Shown here one piece after another: positions 28,963-39,487 of a stretch of 64,000 nucleotides of DNA (position 1 is the stretch's first letter; each line of letters opens with the position of its first letter). The notes beneath the pieces were generated by a model. That model was not told the DNA's origin. It saw nothing but the letters and a program-made list of their open reading frames with translations, and did not search any database. Both the position numbers and the translations under genes were made by a program. Source of the DNA: Pseudomonas azadiae (GTDB taxonomy: Bacteria; Pseudomonadota; Gammaproteobacteria; Pseudomonadales; Pseudomonadaceae); assembly GCF_019145355.1 (NCBI RefSeq), contig NZ_JAHSTY010000002.1, positions 744,001 to 808,000 of the forward strand, given 5' to 3'.

Positions 28963-30246
28963 ATGAACGCTGCCCTCGACGTTCTGCAATCCACCCATCA
29001 GCACATCAACCGCGACCGCCTGTGGCAGTCGCTGATGGACCTGGCCAAACTCGGCGCCACCCCAAAAGGCGGTGTGTGTCGCCTGGCCCTCACCGACCTG
29101 GACCGCAAGGCCCGCGATCTGTTTGTGCAGTGGTGCGAAGAGGCCGGTTGCAGCGTGACCGTCGATGGCATCGGCAACATTTTCGCCCGTCGCCCGGGGC
29201 GCAACCCCGACCTGCCGCCGGTGATGACGGGCAGCCATATCGACACCCAGCCTACCGGCGGCAAATTCGACGGTTGCTTCGGTGTGCTGGCGGGCGTGGA
29301 AGTATTGCGCACCCTCAATGACCTCAAGCTGGAAACCGAGGCGCCGCTGGAAGTGGTGGTATGGACCAACGAAGAGGGCTCGCGCTTTCCGCCATGCATG
29401 ATGGGCTCGGGCGTGTTTGCCGAGAAGTTCACCCTGGCCGATACCCTGGCCAAGGTGGATGTGGACGGCGTCAGCGTGGGCGATGCGCTGAACGCAATTG
29501 GCTACGCGGGTTCGCGCCCGGTCAGCGGGCACAAGGTGGGCGCCTATTTCGAGGCGCATATCGAACAGGGGCCGATTCTGGAAGACGAGAAAAAAACCAT
29601 CGGCGTGGTGCTCGGCGCCCTGGGGCAGAAGTGGTTCGACCTGACACTGCGCGGCGTGGAAGCGCACGCGGGGCCGACGCCGATGCACTTGCGCAAGGAC
29701 GCCTTGGTCGGCGCCGCCGCCGTGGTAGCGGCGGTCAACGCAGCGGCGCTCGGGCACCAGCCCCATGCGTGCGGCACCGTCGGTTGCCTGCAGGCGTACC
29801 CCGGTTCGCGCAACGTCATTCCGGGGGAAGTGCGCATGACCCTGGACTTTCGTCACCTGGAACCGGCGCGGCTGGACGCGATGATTGCCCAGGTGCGCAC
29901 GGTGATTGACGCGACCTGCGCCAAGCACGGCTTGAGTTTCGACATGCAGCCCACGGCGGATTTTCCACCGCTGTACTTCGACAAAGGCTGCGTGGACGCC
30001 GTGCGCGATGCCGCCAATGGGCTGGGCTTGTCGAACATGGACATCGTCAGCGGCGCAGGGCATGACGCCATATTCGTCGCCGAGCTGGGCCCGGCCGGCA
30101 TGATTTTCGTGCCCTGTGAGGGCGGCATCAGCCATAACGAAATCGAGAACGCCGCACCGGACGACCTGGCGGCGGGCTGTGCGGTGTTGTTAAGGGCGAT
30201 GGTGGCCGCTTCGGCGGCGATTGCCAGCGGTAAACAGGCTGCCTGA
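28963..30246 (+). CDS. hyuC: Beta-ureidopropionase/N-carbamoyl amino acid amidohydrolase
   Basis: A 427-residue M20-family zinc hydrolase that releases ammonia and carbon dioxide from N-carbamoyl-beta-alanine, completing reductive uracil breakdown. The metal residues are in GSHIDTQPTGGKFDG, TNEEGSRF (glutamates), HIEQGP, and the late SHNE histidine. GAGGAGG lies upstream of the ATG at 28963. Allantoate amidohydrolase is a close relative, but preA/preT and hydA nearby favour the pyrimidine role. Confidence 0.9.
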   Translation: MNAALDVLQSTHQHINRDRLWQSLMDLAKLGATPKGGVCRLALTDLDRKARDLFVQWCEEAGCSVTVDGIGNIFARRPGRNPDLPPVMTGSHIDTQPTGGKFDGCFGVLAGVEVLRTLNDLKLETEAPLEVVVWTNEEGSRFPPCMMGSGVFAEKFTLADTLAKVDVDGVSVGDALNAIGYAGSRPVSGHKVGAYFEAHIEQGPILEDEKKTIGVVLGALGQKWFDLTLRGVEAHAGPTPMHLRKDALVGAAAVVAAVNAAALGHQPHACGTVGCLQAYPGSRNVIPGEVRMTLDFRHLEPARLDAMIAQVRTVIDATCAKHGLSFDMQPTADFPPLYFDKGCVDAVRDAANGLGLSNMDIVSGAGHDAIFVAELGPAGMIFVPCEGGISHNEIENAAPDDLAAGCAVLLRAMVAASAAIASGKQAA

Positions 30247-30320
30247 ATGGGCGGGCAGGCAGGCCAGCGCCCACCTTGGTATTCTGGCGTTTGCCAAACC
30301 GTCGTCAGCCAGGAGCAGTC

Positions 30321-31214
30321 ATGTCCACCGTCGTTCGTCTTGCCCAACCCGCCGATGCCGAGGGGATCAGCCAGGTCATCCTGGCGGCCTTGCACAGCAG
30401 CAATGCACGGGATTATCCGGCGGATGTAATTGCTCGGGTCGCGCGCAGCTTTACGCCGGATGCGGTGCTGGATTTGCTCAAGCGCCGCGTGGTGCTGGTG
30501 GCGGTTCAGGATCAGGTGATCGTCGCCACGGCGGCCCTCGACGCGAATGTGGTGCGCTCGGTGTTCGTCAATCCCGCCTTGCAAGGGCAGGGTATCGGCC
30601 GCTTGTTGATGATCGAGATCGAATTGCGCGCCCGTGAGGCCGGGGTGACGGTGCTGAGCGTGCCGTCGTCGCTGACCGCCGAGCCGTTCTATACCAGGCT
30701 GGGGTTCCAGACCGTGCGCGATGTCTACCATGGCAACGAGCGTACCTTGGTGATGGAGAAGGCGCTGTTGTCCCGGCATCCCATCGGGCTCTATCGCGAC
30801 CGGCAGCACCGGGCGCAGGTGATTGAATTGTGGCAGCAGGCGTTTGGCTATGACACCGCGCATAACCTGCCGAGCCTGGCGATCGATAAGAAGCTGGCGG
30901 TCAATGATGGGTTGTTCTTTGTCGCGACGGATAAAAAGACCGTGGTCGGCACTATTCTCGCCGGGTACGACGGGCATCGGGGCTGGCTGTATTCGGTGGC
31001 GGTGCACGCAGGCTATCGGCGCCATGGCCTCGGCTCGTCGCTGGTGCGGCATGCGGAACAGGCATTGACCGCGCTGGGCTGCATGAAGATCAACCTGCAG
31101 ATCACCGGTGGCAATGAGGCGGTGGTGGGGTTCTATGAGGCGTTGGGGTATGGGGTGGAGCCGAGGGTCAGTATGGGCAAGAAGATTGCGGTGAATATTC
31201 CTGCTCAATCCTAA
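30321..31214 (+). CDS. Tandem GNAT N-acetyltransferase
   Basis: A 297-residue protein with two acetyltransferase domains. Domain 1 (about residues 4-150) has the acetyl-CoA loop LQGQGIGRLL; domain 2 (about 155-292) resembles YpeA and has YRRHGLGSSL. Both coenzyme-binding loops look intact, so both could be active. AGGAG precedes the ATG at 30321. Substrate unknown. Confidence 0.8.
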   Translation: MSTVVRLAQPADAEGISQVILAALHSSNARDYPADVIARVARSFTPDAVLDLLKRRVVLVAVQDQVIVATAALDANVVRSVFVNPALQGQGIGRLLMIEIELRAREAGVTVLSVPSSLTAEPFYTRLGFQTVRDVYHGNERTLVMEKALLSRHPIGLYRDRQHRAQVIELWQQAFGYDTAHNLPSLAIDKKLAVNDGLFFVATDKKTVVGTILAGYDGHRGWLYSVAVHAGYRRHGLGSSLVRHAEQALTALGCMKINLQITGGNEAVVGFYEALGYGVEPRVSMGKKIAVNIPAQS

Positions 31215-31232
31215 AAAAACCGGAGCTTAAAT

Positions 31233-31273
31233 GTGGGAGCGAGCAAGTCGAATCGTCGCACCGCCGCTCCCAC
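31233..31273. repeat. Short REP palindrome
   Basis: GTGGGAGC at 31233 and the complement ending 31273, in the short gap between the GNAT and ilvE convergent 3' ends. Confidence 0.65.
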
Positions 31274-31294
31274 ATTGGTAATGCGTTGCAACTG

Positions 31295-32314
31295 TTAGAC
31301 CTTGACGATCCAACCCGCTGGCGCTTCAACATCACCGGTCTGCACACCGGTCAACTCTTTATAGAGCTTCTGGGTGATCGGGCCGACTTCGGTCTCGCTG
31401 TGGAACACATGCAGCTTGCCGTTGTACTGGATGCCGCCGATTGGCGAAATCACGGCCGCGGTACCGCAGGCGCCGGCTTCCTTGAACTGGTCCAGCTTGT
31501 CGATGAACACCTCGCCCTCGACCACGTCCAGGCCCAGGCGGCTCTTGGCCAGTTCGATCAGTGACAGGCGGGTGATGCCTGGCAGTACCGACGGCGACTT
31601 CGGCGTGATGAACTGATTGTCGTGGGTGATCCCGAAGAAGTTGGCCGAGCCGACTTCTTCGATTTTGGAGTGGGTCATCGGGTCCAGGTAGATCGCGTCG
31701 GCGAAACCGGATTTCTTCGCTTCCGAACCGGGCATCAGGCTGGCGGCGTAGTTGCCACCGACCTTGGCGGCGCCGGTGCCCTGTGGCGCGGCGCGGTCAA
31801 AGGTGGAGATCTGGAAGTTGTGGGGCACCAGGCCGCCTTTGAAGTAGGCGCCGACCGGGATGCAGAACACCGAGAAGATGAACTCCGGTGCGGTGCGCAC
31901 GCCGATGTTGTCACCGGTGCCGATCACGAACGGGCGCAGGTACAGCGCGCCGCCGCTGCCATACGGCGGGATGAAGTGTTCGTTGGCCTTGACCACTTGT
32001 TTGCAGGCGTCGATGAAGTCTTCGGTCGACACGTGCGGCATCAGCAGGCGGGCGCAGCTGCGTTGCATGCGGGCGGCGTTCTGGTCCGGACGGAACAGGT
32101 TGATCGAGCCGTCCTTGCAGCGGTAAGCCTTGAGGCCTTCAAAGCATTGCTGGCCATAATGCAGGGCGGTGGAGCCCTCGCTGATGTGCAGCACGTTGTC
32201 GTCGGTCAGGGTGCCTGCTTGCCACACGCCGTCTTTCCAGACCTGGAGAAACCGCTTGTCGGTCTTGATGTAGTCAAAACCCAGCTTGTCCCAATTGATG
32301 CTTTCGTTACCCAT
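31295..32314 (-). CDS. ilvE: Branched-chain amino acid aminotransferase
   Basis: A 339-residue class IV PLP enzyme that interconverts leucine, isoleucine and valine with their 2-keto acids. The PLP lysine is in GAAKVGGNYA, preceded by the LRPFVIG arginine region and followed by the EVGSANFF loop. It lies beside the bkd operon, which oxidises the same keto acids. The two could form one catabolic flow, although ilvE also serves biosynthesis. The ATG at 32314 is preceded by an AGAGGGTGTC-type site. Confidence 0.94.
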   Translation of the reverse strand: MGNESINWDKLGFDYIKTDKRFLQVWKDGVWQAGTLTDDNVLHISEGSTALHYGQQCFEGLKAYRCKDGSINLFRPDQNAARMQRSCARLLMPHVSTEDFIDACKQVVKANEHFIPPYGSGGALYLRPFVIGTGDNIGVRTAPEFIFSVFCIPVGAYFKGGLVPHNFQISTFDRAAPQGTGAAKVGGNYAASLMPGSEAKKSGFADAIYLDPMTHSKIEEVGSANFFGITHDNQFITPKSPSVLPGITRLSLIELAKSRLGLDVVEGEVFIDKLDQFKEAGACGTAAVISPIGGIQYNGKLHVFHSETEVGPITQKLYKELTGVQTGDVEAPAGWIVKV

Positions 32315-32396
32315 GACACCCTCTATCTCTGGTCAAGTCGGTTTTTTACTGAATGGGCACCACAATACTGCATTCGCGGGGCCATTCGCATCCCCT

Positions 32397-32494
32397 GTAG
32401 GAGCGAGCTTGCTCGCGAAGCACTCATAGGCACCGCGTTCATCCAGAATGTACGCGTTATCGTTGACGTTTTTCGCGAGCAAGCTCGCTCCTAC
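32397..32494. repeat. F-type REPIN
   Basis: Arms GTAGGAGCGAGCTTGCTCGC at 32397 and the complement ending at 32494, a family not seen elsewhere in this window; it lies between ilvE and lpdV. Confidence 0.85.
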
Positions 32495-32505
32495 AGGGGT
32501 GTTGG

Positions 32506-33885
32506 TTACAGGTGTAAGGCGTGACCCAATGCCCGCAGCGCGGCTTCCTGCACCGCTTCGCCGAGGGTCGGATGGGCATGGATGGTGCCGGCCACGTCTT
32601 CCAGGCGCGAGCCCATTTCCAGGCTCAGGCCAAAGGCGGTGGACAGCTCCGAGACGCCGGCGCCCACGGCTTGCCAGCCGACGATCAGGTGGTTGTCACG
32701 GCGGGCCACCACCCGTACGAAGCCGGTTTTCGACTCCAGCGTCATGGCCCGGCCATTGGCAGCGAACGGGAAGCTCGACACGTTGCAGTCCAGGCCGGCG
32801 GCCTTGGCCTCATCGGGCGTCTTGCCGACCACCACCAGTTCCGGGTCGGTGAAGCACACCGCCGGGATCGCCGCCGGGTTGAATTCGCGGGATTGACCGC
32901 TGATCAGTTCGGCGACCATTTCGCCCTGGGCCATCGCGCGGTGGGCCAGCATCGGCTCGCCGCTCAGGTCGCCGATCGCCCACACATTGCGCATGCTGGT
33001 TTGGCAACGGTTGTCGATCTTGATCGCCGCGCCGTTCATGTCCAGGTTTAACGCTTCGAGGTTCCAGCCCTGGGTATTGGGTTTGCGGCCCACGGCCACC
33101 AGTACCTGCTCGGTTTCCAGGGACAGGGTGTCGCCATTCGGATCGCGCACCTGCAGGCAGTTGTCGGCGAAACCGGTAACGCTGTGCTGCAGGTACAGTT
33201 TCACCCCCAGTTGCTTGAGGGATTCGTTCACCGGTTGCGTCAGCTCGGCGTCGTAGGCCGGCAGGATGCGATCCTGCGCTTCCACCACACTGACCTCGGC
33301 GCCGAGCTTGCGATAAGCAATGCCCAGCTCCAGGCCGATATAGCCACCGCCAACCACGATCAGCCGCTTGGGCACCCGCGTCGGCGCCAGGGCTTCGGTA
33401 GACGAAATGATCGGCCCGCCAATCGGCAGCATCGGCAGGTTGACGCTCTTCGAGCCGGTGGCCAGCAGCAGGTGTTCGCACTGGATGCGCTGGTCGCCGA
33501 CCACCACCGTCTTGCCGTCCACCACCTTGGCCCAGCCGTGGACCACCTGCACCTTGTGTTTCTTCAGCAGCGCAGCGACGCCGGTGGTCAGGCGGTCGAC
33601 GATGCCATCTTTCCATTCCACGCTTTTGCGGATGTCCAGGGTTGGCACGTCCACTTCAATGCCCAGGGGCGAGCCCTGGCTGTGGTGAACGGTTTGCTGG
33701 AATTGCTCGGCCACATGGATCAAGGCCTTGGACGGAATACAACCGATATTCAGGCAGGTGCCCCCCAGCGCCTGGCCTTCCACCAGCACGGTCGGGATAC
33801 CCAGTTGGCCGGCGCGGATGGCTGCCACGTAGCCGCCAGGGCCGCCGCCGATAATCAGCAGCGTGGTATTCAAAGTCTGAGACAT
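32506..33885 (-). CDS. lpdV: Dihydrolipoyl dehydrogenase E3 of the branched-chain complex
   Basis: A 459-residue flavoprotein disulfide reductase that reoxidises dihydrolipoamide. It shows [10 protein letters not shown] (FAD), the redox pair in GGTCLNIGC (Cys44, Cys49), the NAD loop [10 protein letters not shown], and the C-terminal HAHPTLGE catalytic histidine/glutamate. It is the last gene of bkdA1-bkdA2-bkdB-lpdV, separated from bkdB by 3 bases. Length and order match the Pseudomonas LPD-Val. Confidence 0.94.
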   Translation of the reverse strand: MSQTLNTTLLIIGGGPGGYVAAIRAGQLGIPTVLVEGQALGGTCLNIGCIPSKALIHVAEQFQQTVHHSQGSPLGIEVDVPTLDIRKSVEWKDGIVDRLTTGVAALLKKHKVQVVHGWAKVVDGKTVVVGDQRIQCEHLLLATGSKSVNLPMLPIGGPIISSTEALAPTRVPKRLIVVGGGYIGLELGIAYRKLGAEVSVVEAQDRILPAYDAELTQPVNESLKQLGVKLYLQHSVTGFADNCLQVRDPNGDTLSLETEQVLVAVGRKPNTQGWNLEALNLDMNGAAIKIDNRCQTSMRNVWAIGDLSGEPMLAHRAMAQGEMVAELISGQSREFNPAAIPAVCFTDPELVVVGKTPDEAKAAGLDCNVSSFPFAANGRAMTLESKTGFVRVVARRDNHLIVGWQAVGAGVSELSTAFGLSLEMGSRLEDVAGTIHAHPTLGEAVQEAALRALGHALHL

Positions 33886-33888
33886 GCC

Positions 33889-35142
33889 TTACTCCAGGAA
33901 CAGGCTGGCGGGTTGTTCGAGCAGGCCGCGAATGGCCTGGATGAATTGCGCCGCGTCCATGCCATCGACCACACGGTGATCAAACGAGCTGGAAAGGTTC
34001 ATCATCTTGCGCACCACGATCTGGCCCTTGACCACCATCGGCCGTTCGACGATGCGGTTGACGCCAACGATGGCCACTTCCGGCAGGTTCAGCACCGGCG
34101 TGCTGACGATGCCGCCCAAGGCGCCCAGGCTGGTCAGGGTGATGGTCGAGCCCGACAGCTCATCGCGGCTGGCCTTGCCGTTGCGCGCAGCGGTGGCCAG
34201 GCGTGCGATTTCCTCGGCATTGCCCCACAGGCTGCGCGCTTCGGCGTGACGCACCACCGGCACCATCAGGCCCATGTCGCTCTGGGTGGCGACGCCCACA
34301 TGCACCGCGCCGAGGCGGGTGATGACCTGGGCTTCGTCGTCGTAACGCGCGTTGATCTGTGGAAAGTCGCGCAACGCCACCACCATGGCCCGCACGATGA
34401 ACGGCAGCAAGGTCAGCTTGCCGCGCGTCGCGCCGTGTTTCTCGTTGAGGTGCACGCGCAGATCGTCGAGGGCGGTGACATCGATCTCTTCCACATAGCT
34501 GAAGTGCGCGGCGCGGCGGGTGGCGTCCTGCATGCGCTGGGCGATCTTGCGGCGCATGCCGATCACCGGGATCTGCTCTTCGTCGTTGCGTTCGGCGTAG
34601 GGGTTGGCCGCTGCAGATGCTTTGGCCGGCCCCTGGCGCAGGAAAGCCTCCAGGTCTTCGTGCAGAATCCGCCCGGCCGGACCGGTGCCCTGGACCAGGC
34701 GCAGTTGAATCCCGGCGTCCATGGCGTGCTTGCGCACGGCAGGCGAGGCCAAGGGGCGCTCGCCGGCTTCACGGGCCACGGGCGCCTGGGCGGTCACGGC
34801 CGGCGCGGGTTTGCTTTCAGCCGGCGCTGGCGTGCGTTCAACCACGGGCGTGGTTTTTACCGGCTGCGCAACGACAGGCGCGTCCTTGGCGTTGCCGGCA
34901 CCTTCCACTTCGATGCTGATCAGGACACTGCCCACGGCCATGACTTCACCCGGCTCGCCGCCGAGGGAAATCACCTTGCCGTGCACCGGCGAGGGGATGT
35001 CCACCATCGCCTTGTCGGTCATCACATCCGCCAGCACCTGGTCTTCGACAACCAGGTCGCCGACCTTTACATGCCACTGCGACAGTTCCACTTCTGCGAT
35101 GCCTTCGCCAATGTCCGGCATCTTGATAACGTGCGTGCCCAT
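33889..35142 (-). CDS. bkdB: Branched-chain keto acid dehydrogenase E2 lipoamide acyltransferase
   Basis: A 417-residue E2 core protein. The lipoyl domain carries Lys44 in TDKAMVD, followed by a proline/alanine-rich linker (about 80-125), a peripheral-subunit-binding domain (about 134-175) and the catalytic acyltransferase domain with HRVVDGMDAAQF near the end. One lipoyl domain only is present. It is immediately after the bkdA2 stop. It transfers the branched-chain acyl group to CoA. Confidence 0.94.
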   Translation of the reverse strand: MGTHVIKMPDIGEGIAEVELSQWHVKVGDLVVEDQVLADVMTDKAMVDIPSPVHGKVISLGGEPGEVMAVGSVLISIEVEGAGNAKDAPVVAQPVKTTPVVERTPAPAESKPAPAVTAQAPVAREAGERPLASPAVRKHAMDAGIQLRLVQGTGPAGRILHEDLEAFLRQGPAKASAAANPYAERNDEEQIPVIGMRRKIAQRMQDATRRAAHFSYVEEIDVTALDDLRVHLNEKHGATRGKLTLLPFIVRAMVVALRDFPQINARYDDEAQVITRLGAVHVGVATQSDMGLMVPVVRHAEARSLWGNAEEIARLATAARNGKASRDELSGSTITLTSLGALGGIVSTPVLNLPEVAIVGVNRIVERPMVVKGQIVVRKMMNLSSSFDHRVVDGMDAAQFIQAIRGLLEQPASLFLE

Positions 35143-36201
35143 TCAGACCTCCATGACCCGTTTCAACGCCGCGCCCACGCGGGACGGCCCTGGGAAATAC
35201 GCCCACTCCTGCGCGTGCGGGTAGGGAGTGTCCCAACCGGTGACGCGTTCGATCGGCGCTTCCAGGTGATGGAAGCAATGCTCCTGCACCAGCGACACCA
35301 ACTCGGCGCCAAAGCCGCAGGTGCGCGTGGCTTCATGCACCACCACGCAGCGGCCGGTCTTTTTCACCGACTTGACGATGGTGTCCAGGTCCAGCGGCCA
35401 CAGGCTGCGCAGGTCGATGACTTCGGCGTCAATGCCGGTTTCCTCGGCGGCCACTTGCGACACATACACGGTGGTGCCGTAGGTCAGTACGGTGACGGCC
35501 GAACCGGGGCGCACGATGGTGGCCACGTCCAGCGGCACGGTGTAATAGCCGTCCGGTACTTGCGCTTGCGGGTGTTTGGACCACGGGGTTACCGGGCGGT
35601 CGTGATGGCCGTCGAACGGGCCGTTGTACAGGCGTTTTGGCTCGAGAAAGATCACCGGGTCATCGTTTTCGATCGAGGCGATCAATAAGCCCTTGGCGTC
35701 ATACGGGTTGGACGGCATCACCGTGCGCAGGCCGCAGACCTGGGTAAACACCGCTTCGATGCTCTGGCTATGGGTCTGGCCGCCATAGATACCGCCACCG
35801 CACGGCATGCGCATGGTCAGCGGTGCGGTGAACTGGCCGGCCGAGCGATAGCGCAGGCGCGCCGCTTCGGAGATGATCTGGTCGGTGGCGGGGTAGACGT
35901 AGTCGGCGAACTGGATCTCGGCCACCGGGCGCAGGCCGTAGGCACCCATGCCTACCGCGACGCCGACGATGCCGCTTTCGGAAATCGGTGCGTCAAACAC
36001 CCGCGAGCTGCCGTACTTGGTCTGCAGGCCTTCGGTGCAACGGAACACGCCGCCGAAGTAACCGACGTCCTGGCCGAACACCACCACGTTGTCGTCACGC
36101 TCAAGCATCACATCCATGGCCGAGCGCAAGGCCTGAATCATGGTCATGGTGGTGGTGGTCATGGCGGTTTCCACTTCAATGCTGTTGTTGTGATCGTTCA
36201 T
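35143..36201 (-). CDS. bkdA2: Branched-chain keto acid dehydrogenase E1 beta subunit
   Basis: A 352-residue transketolase-like subunit of the thiamine-diphosphate E1. It shows FGQDVGYFGGVF, a PISESGIVG stretch and a C-terminal GWDTPYPHAQE segment typical of BkdA2. It begins one base after the bkdA1 stop and is followed immediately by bkdB. A poly-threonine run (residues 15-19 area) with an internal methionine could give a shorter N-terminus; I keep the long form. Confidence 0.93.
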   Translation of the reverse strand: MNDHNNSIEVETAMTTTTMTMIQALRSAMDVMLERDDNVVVFGQDVGYFGGVFRCTEGLQTKYGSSRVFDAPISESGIVGVAVGMGAYGLRPVAEIQFADYVYPATDQIISEAARLRYRSAGQFTAPLTMRMPCGGGIYGGQTHSQSIEAVFTQVCGLRTVMPSNPYDAKGLLIASIENDDPVIFLEPKRLYNGPFDGHHDRPVTPWSKHPQAQVPDGYYTVPLDVATIVRPGSAVTVLTYGTTVYVSQVAAEETGIDAEVIDLRSLWPLDLDTIVKSVKKTGRCVVVHEATRTCGFGAELVSLVQEHCFHHLEAPIERVTGWDTPYPHAQEWAYFPGPSRVGAALKRVMEV

Positions 36202-36202
36202 G

Positions 36203-37633
<1,431 letters not shown>

Positions 37634-38122
37634 ATGCGCAAACTGGACCGTACCGATATCGGCATTCTCAACGCCCTGCAGGAGAACGCCCGCATCACCA
37701 ACGCCGACCTGGCCCGTTCGGTCAACCTGTCGCCCACGCCGTGCTTCAACCGGGTCAAGGCAATGGAGGAGTTGGGGCTGATTCGCGAGCAGGTCACGCT
37801 GCTGGACGCCGATTTGCTGGGGCTGCATGTCAATGTGTTCATCCACGTGAGCCTGGAAAAGCAGAACGAACTGGCGTTGCAGCAGTTCGAAAGTGCGATC
37901 TCCGACCGCCCCGAAGTGATGGAGTGCTACTTGATGGCCGGCGACCCGGATTACCTGATTCGCGTGCTGGTGCCGACGATCCAGGCGCTGGAGCGCTTCA
38001 TGATGGATTTTTTGACCAAGGTGCCCGGTGTTGCCAACATCCGTTCCAGCTTCGCCCTCAAGCAAGTGCGCTACAAGACTGCGTTGCCGTTGCCCGCCAA
38101 TGGCATCAGCCTGGGCGCCTGA
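37634..38122 (+). CDS. bkdR: BkdR, Lrp/AsnC-family activator of the bkd operon
   Basis: A 162-residue Lrp/AsnC regulator. The N-terminal helix-turn-helix is [23 protein letters not shown] (quoted here as ITNADLA and SPTPCFNRV), and a RAM ligand domain follows ([16 protein letters not shown]). It is divergent from bkdA1, the classical position of BkdR, and senses branched-chain amino acids. The ATG at 37634 lies close behind TTTTGTCTC, so its ribosome binding site is poor. Confidence 0.93.
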   Translation: MRKLDRTDIGILNALQENARITNADLARSVNLSPTPCFNRVKAMEELGLIREQVTLLDADLLGLHVNVFIHVSLEKQNELALQQFESAISDRPEVMECYLMAGDPDYLIRVLVPTIQALERFMMDFLTKVPGVANIRSSFALKQVRYKTALPLPANGISLGA

Positions 38123-38150
38123 TATTTATCTGAATCACCGCAGGCCAAAT

Positions 38151-38442
38151 GTGGGAGCGGGCTTGCCTGCGATGGCGGTGGGCCAGTTGGCACATGTTTA
38201 CCTGATTCACCGCTATCGCAGCATAGGTATCTACACATCTTTGTAGTGAGCGGGCTTGTCCCGCGCTGGGCTGCGAAGCAGCCCCAAACCAGGCGACCGG
38301 ATTCTACCTGAAGCTCGGCGATGCCTTTATTGGGGCGGCTTCGCCACCCAGCGCGGGACAAGCCCGCTCACTACAGGGATACTTTTCAGTCGTTGAGAGT
38401 TGTGTAGATACCTATGGCTATCGCAGGCAAGCCAGCTCCCAC
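38151..38442. repeat. Composite REPIN: A/C-type pair enclosing a B-type pair
   Basis: Fills the 333-base gap after bkdR. Outer left arm GTGGGAGCGGGCTTGCCTGC at 38151, outer right arm AGGCAAGCCAGCTCCCAC ending at 38442. Inside is the B-type REPIN 38243-38374. The junctions GGTATCTACACA and TGTGTAGATACC are mirror images, as in 4438-4683. Confidence 0.85.
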
Positions 38443-38455
38443 AGGGATAAGCATT

Positions 38456-39319
38456 TCAAAGTTGGTTGAGCGGGATCTTCAGGTAGGTCACCCCATTATC
38501 TTCCGCGGGCGGCATGTTCCCCGCCCGCACATTCACCTGGATCGCCGGCAGCAATAACTTGGGCATCCCCAGCCCCGCATCGCGGGTCGTACGCATCTGC
38601 ACAAACGCCGCTTCATCGATGCCGTCATGCACATGAATATTCCCCGCCCGCTGCTCAGCCACCGTTGTCCGGCACTTCGCCTCACGCCCCTTTGGCGGGT
38701 AGTCGTGGCACACATACAGCTCAGTTTCCAACGGATAAGCCAGCAACTTGCGCATCGACGCATACAACTGCCGCGCATCCCCACCCGGAAAATCACAGCG
38801 CGCCGTGCCCACATCCGGCATGAACAGCGTGTCGCCCACCAGGATCAAACGGTCGTCAATCAAATAGGCCATGTCCGCCGGCGTGTGCCCCGGTACATGC
38901 AGCGCCTGGGCCTTGATGCTGCCGATATGAAACACCTCATCCGGTGCAAACAAGTGATCGAACTGCGAGCCGTCCACGCGAAATTCCGGCTCCAGGTTGA
39001 ACAGGTTCTTGAACACGTCCTGCACTTTGCTGATGGACTGGCCAATGGCGATCTTGCCGCCCAGGGTGCGCCGCAGGTAGGGCGCGGCGGACAGGTGATC
39101 GGCATGGGCGTGGGTTTCCAGCAGCCACTGCACCTGCAGCCGATGTTCGCGCACATAGGCGATTACCTGGTCGGCCTGGCGCGTGTCGGTGCGGCCCGAC
39201 GCCGGGTCGTAATTGAGCACTGAGTCGACGATGGCGCAGGGGCCACCCTCGGCTTCGTGCAGCACGTAGGTGTAAGTCGACGACGCCTCGTCCAGAAAGG
39301 CTTGAATCAACGCGGGCAT
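38456..39319 (-). CDS. Persulfide dioxygenase-like metallo-hydrolase
   Basis: A 287-residue metallo-beta-lactamase-fold protein of the ETHE1/Blh type, which oxidises glutathione persulfide to sulfite. The metal motif is THAHADHLSAA, with histidines and aspartate further on (HVPGHTPADM, VGDTLFM, CHDYPP). It is divergent from an SQR gene, which makes the persulfide substrate. AAGGA precedes the ATG at 39319. No rhodanese domain is fused. The first 168 bases upstream are the shared promoter; I see no clear operator there. Confidence 0.85.
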   Translation of the reverse strand: MPALIQAFLDEASSTYTYVLHEAEGGPCAIVDSVLNYDPASGRTDTRQADQVIAYVREHRLQVQWLLETHAHADHLSAAPYLRRTLGGKIAIGQSISKVQDVFKNLFNLEPEFRVDGSQFDHLFAPDEVFHIGSIKAQALHVPGHTPADMAYLIDDRLILVGDTLFMPDVGTARCDFPGGDARQLYASMRKLLAYPLETELYVCHDYPPKGREAKCRTTVAEQRAGNIHVHDGIDEAAFVQMRTTRDAGLGMPKLLLPAIQVNVRAGNMPPAEDNGVTYLKIPLNQL

Positions 39320-39487
39320 GGCGGCGGTCCTTGGTGGTGGATTGCGGCTTACATTCGAGATGTTTTCCACATAGGCTTGCGAGCTTAAGGGAAAAAAACG
39401 GTCCGAGGCAAAGGATCGACCCATAACGGGACGTGACGCCATACGGCAACGCCCCTTGTGTGCATTGACGATAAAAGGCGATAGACC

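Noticed and set aside
33184..35688. 834-codon plus-strand frame over the bkd genes
   Set aside because: It is an antisense shadow of lpdV, bkdB and bkdA2 caused by GC-rich codon positions; composition is dominated by H, R, G, Q, with no domain.
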